DNA from: JAEZHK01 sp040768845
GTDB taxonomy: Bacteria > Bacillota > Clostridia > Christensenellales > Aristaeellaceae
Assembly: GCA_040768845.1 (NCBI GenBank)
Contig: JAXGME010000005.1
Location: 186,001 to 250,000, forward strand
Direction: 5' to 3'
DNA: 64,000 nucleotides
Shown here: positions 51,014 through 58,492 of the stretch, in pieces
How the letters are laid out: the number at the start of each line of letters is the position of its first letter
How positions within the stretch are numbered: position 1 is the stretch's first letter
Notes under the pieces: model-generated
What the model was told of the DNA's origin: nothing
Databases searched by the model: none
What the model saw: only the letters and a program-made list of their open reading frames with translations
Translations under genes and position numbers: made by a program

Positions 51014-52750
51014 TCAGGCCGAAAACTGGCTTGCGTACAGCTTTGCGTAAAACCCGCCCTTTTCGATCAGCTGGTCGTGGGTGCCCTGTTCGATCACGCG
51101 GCCGCGGTCCATCACCAGGATCACGTCGGCCTCGCGGATGGTCTGCAGCCTGTGGGCCACCACAAAGCTGGTGCGTCCCCGCATGATCCGCTGAAACGCC
51201 CGCTGCACGCGGCGCTCGGTCAGCGCGTCGATGGAGGAAGTGGCCTCGTCCAGGATCAGCATCGGCGGGGCGGTGAGCATGGCCCGCGCGATGCACAGAA
51301 GCTGCCGCTGCCCCTGAGAAATGCCCTCCCCCTCCTCGCGGACGAGGGTATCGTACCCCTCGGGCAGCCGCCGGATGAAGCCGTCCGCGTGGGCGGACCG
51401 GGCGGCCTCCTCGATCTCCTCCGGGGGCGCGTCCGGCCGGCCGTAGGCGATGTTCTCGCGAATGGTGCCCTCCCGAAGCCAGGTATCCTGCAGCACCATG
51501 CCGAACTGGCGGCGCAGGCTGTCCCGCGAAATGCGGCGCGCCGGCAGGCCGTCCACCAGGATTTCGCCGGCGTCCGGATCGTAAAAGCGCATCAGCAGGT
51601 TGATCAGCGTGGTCTTGCCGCTGCCGGTGGGGCCGACGATGGCCACGCGCTCGCCGGGCCGGGCGCGAAGGTTCAGGCCCTCGATCAGCGGCCGGTCCTT
51701 CACGTAGCGGAAGGAGACGCCGCGAAGCTCCACCGCGCCCTCGGCGCGCGAAAGCGAAAGCGCGTCCGGCGGGTCCGGCGCCTCGGCCGGGGCGTCGATC
51801 AGCTCGAACACCCTCGCGGCGGAGGCCAGCGCGCCCTGGAATTCCGTGATCACGCCGGAAATCTCATTGAAGGGCTTGGTGTACTGGTTGGCGTAGTTGA
51901 GGGCGCTCACCAGCTGGCCCACGGAAATGAGGCCCCGCACCGCCCAGAAGCCGCCGAATACGCCCACCGCCACGTACACCACAGAATTGACAAACCGCGT
52001 GGCCGGGTTGGTGATGGACGAATAGAAAAGCGCGTTGACGCCGGTGGTGCGGAGCTTCCGGTTGATCGCCTCGAAGCGCTCCGACGCCCGGCGCTGGTAG
52101 CGGAAGGCATCCACCAGCTTCTGGCTGCCCACCAGCTCGTTGACCAGGCCCGTCATCTCGCCCCGCACGCGGGACTGTTCCCGAAAAAGATCGTAGGTGC
52201 GCCGGGCGAGAAACTTGGCCACGAACAGCGATAGGGGCGTGACCACGATCACGATCAGCGCAATCCAGGCGTTGATCGTGAGCATCACCGCCAGCGTGCC
52301 CAAAATGGTCAGCCCGCTGGAGAAGAACTGGGCGAAGCCCAGGAGGAGCCCGTCCGACACCTGATCCACGTCGGTGATCAGCCGGCTCAGCACGTCGCCG
52401 TGGCGGCGGCCGTCGATGTAGGCGGCGGGCGCGCGGCCCAGCGATTCAAAGGCGTCCGCCCGGAGCGCCCGCGCCACGCGGTAGGCCACGCGGTTGATCA
52501 GAAGGTTCGCGCCCCACTGGGCGGCGGCGGTGAGCGCCACCGTCAGCGCCAGCGCGCCGATCAGCGGCAGCAGAAGGTCAAAGCGCACTTCGCCGGGGCC
52601 CAGCACCATGTCCACGCCGCGGCCGATCAAAATCGGCGCGTAGAGGGTGAGCGCCACGGCGGCGGCGGAAAAAAGCGTCACCAGCGCCAGCGCGCCCGCG
52701 TGGGGGCGCGTAAGGCCGAAAAGCCGCCGAAGGGTGGCCCGCACGTTCAT
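51014..52750 (-). CDS. ABC exporter half-transporter with canonical ATPase site
   Basis: A 578-residue protein: six-helix exporter domain (1-310) and ATPase domain with GPTGSGKTTL, signature ISQGQRQLLCIARAM, Walker B MLILDEATSSID and H loop VAHRL. Together with the overlapping upstream gene it forms a heterodimeric exporter of the BmrCD/LmrCD/TM287-288 type, exporting drugs, lipids or peptides. The start overlaps the partner's stop by four bases (ATGA). No dedicated regulator is adjacent. Confidence 0.92.
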   Translation of the reverse strand: MNVRATLRRLFGLTRPHAGALALVTLFSAAAVALTLYAPILIGRGVDMVLGPGEVRFDLLLPLIGALALTVALTAAAQWGANLLINRVAYRVARALRADAFESLGRAPAAYIDGRRHGDVLSRLITDVDQVSDGLLLGFAQFFSSGLTILGTLAVMLTINAWIALIVIVVTPLSLFVAKFLARRTYDLFREQSRVRGEMTGLVNELVGSQKLVDAFRYQRRASERFEAINRKLRTTGVNALFYSSITNPATRFVNSVVYVAVGVFGGFWAVRGLISVGQLVSALNYANQYTKPFNEISGVITEFQGALASAARVFELIDAPAEAPDPPDALSLSRAEGAVELRGVSFRYVKDRPLIEGLNLRARPGERVAIVGPTGSGKTTLINLLMRFYDPDAGEILVDGLPARRISRDSLRRQFGMVLQDTWLREGTIRENIAYGRPDAPPEEIEEAARSAHADGFIRRLPEGYDTLVREEGEGISQGQRQLLCIARAMLTAPPMLILDEATSSIDALTERRVQRAFQRIMRGRTSFVVAHRLQTIREADVILVMDRGRVIEQGTHDQLIEKGGFYAKLYASQFSA

Positions 52751-54477
52751 CGCGCCACCTCCCCCGCGTCCTGGGAATCGCAGATGGCCCGGTAGGCCTC
52801 GCAGTCGCGGTACATCTCGTCATGGCCGCCCTGGGCGGCCAGGCGGCCGTCCTCAAGGACCAGGATCCGGTCTGCGCTCCGCACCGCCGCCACCCGCTGG
52901 GAGATGACGACGACCGTCATGCCGCGGGTGTCCGCCCGAAGGGCCGCGCGCAGCTTCGCGTCGGTGCGGTAGTCCAGCGCGGAGGCGCTGTCGTCCAGGA
53001 TCAGGATGTCCGGCTGCTTCACCAGCGCCCGGGCGATGGTCAGCCGCTGACGCTGCCCGCCGGAGAGGTTGACGCCGCCCTGCTCCACGGGCGCGTCCAG
53101 CCCGCCGGGCATGGCGCGCACGAATTCCTCGGCCTGGGCGGTTTTGAGCGCGCGCCACATGGCCGCGTCGTCGGCGTCCGCGCGGCCCCAGGCCAGGTTG
53201 TCCCGGATGCTGCCGGAAAAGAGCGCCGCATTCTGCGGCACCAGGCCGATGCGTTCGCGCAGCGCGTCCAGCGTATAATCGCGCACGTCTGCGCCGTCCA
53301 CCGCCACGCGCCCGGCGGTGACATCGTACAGCCGGGGGATCAGCGCCGCCAGCGTGGACTTGCCCGCGCCGGTGCCGCCGATCACGCCGATCATCTGCCC
53401 CGGCATCGCGCGGAAGCTGACGCCCGTCAGCGCGTTCCGGCCGGGGGTGTAGGCGAAGTCCACGCCGTCAAATTCCACTCGGGGCGCGCCCTCCGCCGCC
53501 GCCGCGCCGGGGCCGTCCGCAATGGAGGGGGAAATGCTGAGAAGCTCGTCAATGCGCGCGCCGGAGGCCAGCGCCCGGGCAAAGGTGACGATCAGCATGG
53601 CGAGGGCCACCAGCGCCAGGAGAATCTGGGACATGTAGTTGATCAGCGCGATCAGTTCTCCCTGGGTGATGGCGCCGCCATCCACCCGCTTTCCGCCAAA
53701 CCATAAAAGCGCCGCGATGGCCAGGTTCACCAGGGCGTAGGTCATGGGGTTGTTGAGCGCCGCCACGCGGCCCACCGCGATCTGCGCGCGCATCATGGTT
53801 TCGGCCTCCGCGTCAAAGCGCGCGGCCTCGTCCGCCTGGCGGGAGAAGGCCCGGATCACCCGCACGCCCCGCAGGTTCTCCCGCGCGATCAGCGACAGGT
53901 GGTCCATCAGCGCCTGGATGCGGCGGTAGCCCGGCAGCGTGCGGTGGAGCACGAAGTAGATCACCAGCGAGATCAGCGGCGCCGCGGCGAGGAAGATCAG
54001 CGTCAGCTTCCGGTCGATGAGAAGCGCCATGATGCACGCGCCCAGCACGATGAAGGGCGCGCGAAGCAGGATGCGCAGCACCAGGTTGACGCCGGCCTGG
54101 GCCCGGTCGATGTCGAAGGTGATGCGGGTGATCAGCGTCGAGGCGCCCGCCCGGTCCACCTCGGCGGCGGACAGCCGGCCCACGTGGTCAAACACCGCCG
54201 TGCGCAGCTCGGTGCCAAAGCCCATCGCCGCCTTGGCCGCAAAGTACTGGGCCGTGAGCGAAGAGACCAGCCCCATGAGGCCCATCGCCACCATCAGCCC
54301 GCCGGTGGAGAGGATCACGCCCGTGTCGCGGCCGTTCACGCCCGCGTCCACCAGCCGCGCCATCAGAACCGGCACGATGAGCTCAAAGGTCGCCTCCAGC
54401 ATTTTGAAGAGCGGCCCGATGATGCTTTCCTTTTTGTAGTTGCCGAGGAACCTCGTGAGGGCAAATCCACCTGTCAT
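52747..54477 (-). CDS. ABC exporter half-transporter with degenerate ATPase site
   Basis: A 576-residue protein. ATG 54477 lies 6 bases after GGAGAG; an ATG six bases earlier would overlap that site. Exporter domain with six helices, then GGTGAGKSTL, signature LSGGQRQRLTIARAL and Walker B ILILDDSASALD: the catalytic Glu is Asp, as known for the weak site of heterodimeric exporters. The H loop is also changed (VISQRVA instead of VAHR). So ATP hydrolysis is expected mainly at the site completed by the partner's catalytic Glu. Confidence 0.92.
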   Translation of the reverse strand: MTGGFALTRFLGNYKKESIIGPLFKMLEATFELIVPVLMARLVDAGVNGRDTGVILSTGGLMVAMGLMGLVSSLTAQYFAAKAAMGFGTELRTAVFDHVGRLSAAEVDRAGASTLITRITFDIDRAQAGVNLVLRILLRAPFIVLGACIMALLIDRKLTLIFLAAAPLISLVIYFVLHRTLPGYRRIQALMDHLSLIARENLRGVRVIRAFSRQADEAARFDAEAETMMRAQIAVGRVAALNNPMTYALVNLAIAALLWFGGKRVDGGAITQGELIALINYMSQILLALVALAMLIVTFARALASGARIDELLSISPSIADGPGAAAAEGAPRVEFDGVDFAYTPGRNALTGVSFRAMPGQMIGVIGGTGAGKSTLAALIPRLYDVTAGRVAVDGADVRDYTLDALRERIGLVPQNAALFSGSIRDNLAWGRADADDAAMWRALKTAQAEEFVRAMPGGLDAPVEQGGVNLSGGQRQRLTIARALVKQPDILILDDSASALDYRTDAKLRAALRADTRGMTVVVISQRVAAVRSADRILVLEDGRLAAQGGHDEMYRDCEAYRAICDSQDAGEVAR

Positions 54478-54591
54478 GCGCATCTCTCCGGCGTAGATTC
54501 GCGGGCGCGCCCGCGCGCTTTATCGTACCACGCGCGGGTAAATTTCTCGGGTACGGCGGCGCGGTTGGGCGCGCATCGCGGCCCGCGGGGC

Positions 54592-54623
54592 AAAAACCGC
54601 CCCCGGCGCGCGCCGGAGGCGGT
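54592..54623 (-). terminator. Terminator of the oxygen-defence operon
   Basis: A stem of about 12 pairs with one mismatch (54596-54608 with 54611-54623), followed on the minus strand by five T. It lies just after the desulfoferrodoxin stop. Confidence 0.8.
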
Positions 54624-54638
54624 GAAGGGGTTTAGGGG

Positions 54639-55025
54639 TTACACCATCTTCCGCCAGAGGCCGTGCAGGTTGCAGTAGGCGTAGGCGGATACGGGCTTGC
54701 CGTCCGCCAGAAGGAAGGTGGCCTTGGGGGCCTCGCCGGGGTTCAGCGCCTTGCGCTGGCCGCCGTTGGTGGTCTCCAGGTAGATCCACTCGATATAGTG
54801 CTCCTCGGTCATCGGGTGCGGCACCGAGCCCACCTCGACGGTGACGGTGTTGCCCTCCACGGTGATCACCGGCACGTGCTTCTCGTGGCTCGCGTCCACG
54901 CTGCCGGGCACCAGCTCGGTCATGTCCTCGCCGCAGCAGACCACCGGAACGCCGGAGCAGTTGATCATGCCGATCAGGTTTCCGCAGTGCTTGCAGATAA
55001 AGAAACGGGATTCGCACACAGCCAT
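54639..55025 (-). CDS. dfx: Desulfoferrodoxin (superoxide reductase)
   Basis: A 128-residue 2Fe-type protein. The N-terminal desulforedoxin domain has CKHCGN and CCGE for centre I. The superoxide reductase domain has the histidine ligands in HEKHVPVI and PHPMTEEHY, and the Cys-His pair of centre II in YCNLHGLW; the nearby Lys of the EK motif (HEKHVP) is present. It reduces superoxide to peroxide without making oxygen, using electrons from rubredoxin. It starts one base after the flavodiiron fusion stops, so both are in one operon and the double-rubredoxin segment of that protein may be its electron donor. Confidence 0.94.
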   Translation of the reverse strand: MAVCESRFFICKHCGNLIGMINCSGVPVVCCGEDMTELVPGSVDASHEKHVPVITVEGNTVTVEVGSVPHPMTEEHYIEWIYLETTNGGQRKALNPGEAPKATFLLADGKPVSAYAYCNLHGLWRKMV

Positions 55026-55026
55026 G

Positions 55027-57732
55027 TCAGATTCCTCCTTCTGATTTTGGGTGCCTTGGTACGCCTTCGGTGTCCTGCAGCCCGGCGCGGCCCTCGAAGG
55101 CTTTATTCAGCTCGGTCAGCCGGGCCATGTCCCCGATGAGGATAAAGCCGGCCAGCCGTTCGCCGCGGTAGTAGCGCTTCTCGTAGAAGCCCTTTTCATC
55201 ATCCCGCACTTCCTCGGCGCGGTAGTCGCCGGAGGCGCCGTGCTCGCCCACGGCGTAGAGGGACGTATCCAGCGCGTTCAGCGTCAGCGCGCCGGCGATG
55301 CCCGGGTACTCCACCGCGTCGCCCGCGGCGTTGGCGCCCGCGGCGCGGCCCTCCTCCACGGCCTGGGCCCACAGCGCGAAGTTGACGCCGCCGCACTCGG
55401 CGCAGTCGCCCGCGGCGTAGACGTCCGCAAGGCTCGTGGCCATGTGGCGGTCCACCGCCACGCCGCGGCCGGTCTTGGCCCCCGCCGCCGCCAGCAGCTC
55501 CGAGTTGGGCACCACGCCGGTGGAGGCGATCACCAGGTCCGCCGGGAAGGTTTCGCCGCTTTTGAGCGCCACCCGCCGGGCCCGACCGCCCTCGCCCTCG
55601 ATGGCGCACACCGAGGCGCCGGTGCGCAGCGCCAGGCCCTTTTTCTCCATCAGCATCGCGAGCGTCCGCGCCGCGCCCTCGTCCAGCTGGCGGGGCATGA
55701 TGCGCGGCATGGTCTCGATGACGGTCACGTTCGCGCCCGCCTTTTTCAGCTCCCAGGCCGCCTCAATGCCCAGCACGCCGCCGCCGATCACCACCGCGTC
55801 CTTCACGCCGGACAGCAGCCCTTCGATTTTGCGGGCATCCCGCGCGCTGCGCAGCGAGACCACGTTGTCAAAGTCCATCCCGGGGATGGGCGGGCGGAAG
55901 CAGCGCGCGCCGGCGGCGTAGATCAGCTTGTCGTAGGAAAGGGTTTCGCCGGTGGAGGCGGTGACCCGCTTTTTGCCGGCGTCCACGGCGGTGGCCGCCA
56001 CGCCGGACATGAGGGTGATGTCGTTTTCCTCGTACCACGACCGGGGGCAGATGGCGATCCTGCCGCAGTCAAAGTTCTCCATTAGGGTCTTGGTCAGCAT
56101 GGGGCGGTTGTAGGGCAGCTCTTCCTCCGCGGACAGGATCACCACCGACGCGGTTCGGTTGCGCTCGCGGATGGCCCTGGCCGCGTTCAGGCCCGCCGGG
56201 CCGCCGCCGATGATCACAAAGCGCTCCGCGGTGTCCCGGGTGGGCGCGGGCGCCGCGTCCGCCACGGGGACGAAGCTCTCCCGGCCCGCGCCGCACACCG
56301 GGCACACATCCAGCGCCGCGTCAAACACCTCGCCGCACACCAGGCAGCGCACCCTGCCGCCGGGCCGGACGCCGCCCGCGGGCGCTTTCAGCGGCTCAAA
56401 GCCGCCCCGCGCCGCGCCGCACAGCGGGCAGTTGTCCAGCGCCGCATCCACCACCGCGCCGCAGGCGGTGCAGCGCGCCTTCGCCCCTTCGGTGGGCGCG
56501 GCAGGCTTCTCCGGGGCGGGGGCTTCCGCGGGCGCGCGGCCCAACACCAGATTGGCAAAGCCCTCGCCGAAGGCCCGGGCCTCCGCGAGCTGACGGCTGT
56601 CGGGCTTGAAGCGCACCCGCAGCCCGTCGGACACCTTCAGCCGAAGCTGCTTCAGCCGCTCGAGGATGTGGGGCACGCCCTCGCCGCTCCACCCGTAGCT
56701 GCCAAAGGCGCTGGCGTACTTGCCCTTCACCAAGGGCGGCAGCATGTGGCTCGTCAGATCCCAGATGGGCTGCACGGCCTCGCCCACCATGGTGGGCGTG
56801 CCCAGCAGGAAGCCGTCTGCCCAGCGGATCTCCTCCAGCACCTGGCGGGGGTCGTCCGCCCCCAGATCGTGCGGGCGCGCGTCCAGCCCGGCGGCGCGGA
56901 CGCCCTCCGCGACGGCCTGCGCCAGCGACCGGGTGTAACCGTAGGCGCTGACGTAGGCGACGACCACGGTCTTCCGCTGAAAGGGACTGCCCTCGCGGCA
57001 CCACTGCGTATACAGGGCGATGGTTTCCGAAACATGGCTGTCCAGCACCGGGCCGTGGCCGGTCAGGATCATCCGGATGTCAAGGCCCTTGATGCGGGCG
57101 AGCGCCGCGGTCATATAGGGCTGTTTAAAGGGAGAAATGATGCCGTCGAAGTAGTAGCGCAGCGCGGCCCGGTAGCCCGCTTCGTCCGCCACGGTGCTGC
57201 GAAGGACGCCCGGATGGCTGAAGTGCGCGCCGAACACGTCGCAGGTGGCGAGGGCCGCGTCTTCCTCTATATAGGTGAACATGGTATCCGGCCAGTGCAG
57301 GTTGGGCAGCGGCATGAACTGGAGCGTCTTGCCTCCCAGGTCCAGCCGGTCGCCGTCCTTGACCGGGATGGACGCAAAGTCCCGGTTGACGATGTGCTTC
57401 AGAAAGCCGATCCCGGTGGCGGTGGCGACGATGCGGATCTCCGGGTTCAGATCCAGCAGGTGCTCGATGGAGCCCGCGTGGTCCGGCTCCGTATGGCTGA
57501 CGACGAGGTAGTCCGCCTTCTTTACGTCCGCCAGGCCGGCAAGCGCCGCCATGTATTCGTCCAGAAAGTTGTGCTTCACGGTGTCGATCAGCGCCGTCTT
57601 TTCCGAGCCCTTCGCCACATAGGCGTTGTAGGTGGTGCCATAGCGGGTTTCCATCACGATGTCAAACACCCGGAGCGACGGGTCCAGCACGCCGCACCAG
57701 GTCAGTCCCTCCGCCAGTTTGAGCGTTTTCAC
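55027..57732 (-). CDS. Flavodiiron protein fused to two rubredoxins and NADH:rubredoxin reductase
   Basis: A 901-residue protein from GTG 57732, 6 bases after GGAGGG; the longer open frame is not supported. Order: metallo-beta-lactamase-like diiron domain (1-255; ligands in SHTEPDHAG, NLHWPD, CDVFGAHF and LTGHGPVL), flavodoxin domain (about 260-400; VVVAYVSAYGYTRS), two short-spacing rubredoxin domains (about 419-441 and 461-482; each CxxCG, ten residues, CPxCG), then a FAD/NADH reductase (about 500-901; FVIIGGGPAGLNA, VVIGGGVLGIEAAWEL, VYAAGDCAE). This is the class F plan known from clostridia, reducing O2 to water (or NO to N2O) directly with NADH. Class F enzymes normally have one rubredoxin; here it is duplicated. 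Confidence 0.93.
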   Translation of the reverse strand: MKTLKLAEGLTWCGVLDPSLRVFDIVMETRYGTTYNAYVAKGSEKTALIDTVKHNFLDEYMAALAGLADVKKADYLVVSHTEPDHAGSIEHLLDLNPEIRIVATATGIGFLKHIVNRDFASIPVKDGDRLDLGGKTLQFMPLPNLHWPDTMFTYIEEDAALATCDVFGAHFSHPGVLRSTVADEAGYRAALRYYFDGIISPFKQPYMTAALARIKGLDIRMILTGHGPVLDSHVSETIALYTQWCREGSPFQRKTVVVAYVSAYGYTRSLAQAVAEGVRAAGLDARPHDLGADDPRQVLEEIRWADGFLLGTPTMVGEAVQPIWDLTSHMLPPLVKGKYASAFGSYGWSGEGVPHILERLKQLRLKVSDGLRVRFKPDSRQLAEARAFGEGFANLVLGRAPAEAPAPEKPAAPTEGAKARCTACGAVVDAALDNCPLCGAARGGFEPLKAPAGGVRPGGRVRCLVCGEVFDAALDVCPVCGAGRESFVPVADAAPAPTRDTAERFVIIGGGPAGLNAARAIRERNRTASVVILSAEEELPYNRPMLTKTLMENFDCGRIAICPRSWYEENDITLMSGVAATAVDAGKKRVTASTGETLSYDKLIYAAGARCFRPPIPGMDFDNVVSLRSARDARKIEGLLSGVKDAVVIGGGVLGIEAAWELKKAGANVTVIETMPRIMPRQLDEGAARTLAMLMEKKGLALRTGASVCAIEGEGGRARRVALKSGETFPADLVIASTGVVPNSELLAAAGAKTGRGVAVDRHMATSLADVYAAGDCAECGGVNFALWAQAVEEGRAAGANAAGDAVEYPGIAGALTLNALDTSLYAVGEHGASGDYRAEEVRDDEKGFYEKRYYRGERLAGFILIGDMARLTELNKAFEGRAGLQDTEGVPRHPKSEGGI

Positions 57733-57795
57733 ACCGAGCCCTCCTTCGCAACGCGCCGCGCCCTCCGGCCCGCCAAATCCGGCGCATACACCTAT

Positions 57796-57824
57796 ATTAT
57801 ACCAATTTGCGCGCGGAATGAAAA
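57796..57824 (-). promoter_or_regulatory. Promoter of the flavodiiron/desulfoferrodoxin operon
   Basis: TTTTCA (57824-57819), 17 bases, TATAAT (57801-57796) on the minus strand; leader of about 60 bases. Confidence 0.65.
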
Positions 57825-57884
57825 GGGGAAAGCGCGCGTTCCCCGCCCGCGCGTTAAAGATCGGCAAAATGCCCGCGCTTTTGG

Positions 57885-57914
57885 TTGACATTGCACTTTG
57901 GGCGGTGATATACT
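57885..57914 (+). promoter_or_regulatory. Sigma-A promoter of the feo operon
   Basis: TTGACA (57885-57890), 18 bases, TATACT (57909-57914). Confidence 0.78.
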
Positions 57915-57923
57915 GTGTTTTGA

Positions 57924-57943
57924 GGGTTAGCAAGCGCTAACCC
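57924..57943. promoter_or_regulatory. Palindromic candidate operator of the feo operon
   Basis: GGGTTAGC and GCTAACCC flank AAGC, a perfect 8-base inverted repeat that begins 10 bases after the -10 box, over the expected start of transcription. The TTAGC/GCTAA half-sites resemble those of iron-dependent DtxR/IdeR-type repressors (TTAGGTTAGCCTAA-like). Repression by iron is inferred. Confidence 0.6.
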
Positions 57944-58007
57944 GGGCTTTGACCCACGAGTTAGACAAGACTTATTCAAATCGGAATGCACGGATGCGGA
58001 GGCGAAG

Positions 58008-58220
58008 ATGATGCCGCTGACGATGGCGCGGACCGGGGAGACCAACATCATCCGGAAGATCACCGGGAAGGACGAGGTGCGCAGGCATCTGGCGGAGCTG
58101 GGGTTTGTGGTGGGCGCGTCGGTGACGGTGGTGAGCGAAATCGCGGGCAACATGATTTTGTCCGTCAAGGACAGCCGCGTCGCGCTGGACCGGGGCATGG
58201 CGACCCGGATTATGATCTAG
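58008..58220 (+). CDS. feoA: FeoA-family SH3-like protein (first copy)
   Basis: A 70-residue protein with ATG 58008 after GGAGG; a second ATG follows directly. SH3-like FeoA fold: HLAELGFVVGASVTVVSEIAGN and ILSVKDSRVALDRGMATRIMI. FeoA proteins support ferrous iron transport by FeoB, probably at its cytoplasmic side. It is 15 bases before the second copy. Confidence 0.92.
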   Translation: MMPLTMARTGETNIIRKITGKDEVRRHLAELGFVVGASVTVVSEIAGNMILSVKDSRVALDRGMATRIMI

Positions 58221-58235
58221 AGGGGGCATGGGGCG

Positions 58236-58463
58236 ATGAAGACGCTGCGGGAGGCAAAGGTGGGCGAAACCGTCCGGGTGGTAAAGCTCACCGGAGAAGG
58301 CGCGACCAAGCGCAGGATTATGGACATGGGCATCACCAAGGGCGCGGAGGTGACGGTGAAGAAGCTGGCGCCGCTGGGCGACCCGATGGAACTGACGGTG
58401 CGCGGCTACGAGCTGTCCGTGCGCAAGGCGGATGCCGAGATGATCCTGGTCGAACGGGCCTGA
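58236..58463 (+). CDS. feoA: FeoA-family SH3-like protein (second copy)
   Basis: A 75-residue protein: RIMDMGITKGAEVTVKKLAP and LTVRGYELSVRKADAEMILV follow the FeoA pattern more closely than the first copy. ATG 58236 follows a GGGGCATGGGGCG stretch. Two FeoA genes before feoB are common in clostridia. Confidence 0.92.
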   Translation: MKTLREAKVGETVRVVKLTGEGATKRRIMDMGITKGAEVTVKKLAPLGDPMELTVRGYELSVRKADAEMILVERA

Positions 58464-58492
58464 TCCGCGATGGAAGAGGAGGGGGAAGCGAA

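Noticed and set aside
51014..54477. Loss-of-function in the ABC exporter because of the changed Walker B Glu
   Set aside because: One degenerate nucleotide site is normal for heterodimeric exporters of this type, and the partner gene keeps the canonical residues.
11020..57972. The shared word GTTAGACAAGACT near 11020 and 57960
   Set aside because: Repeats of about 13 bases are expected by chance in 64 kb, and flanks do not match.
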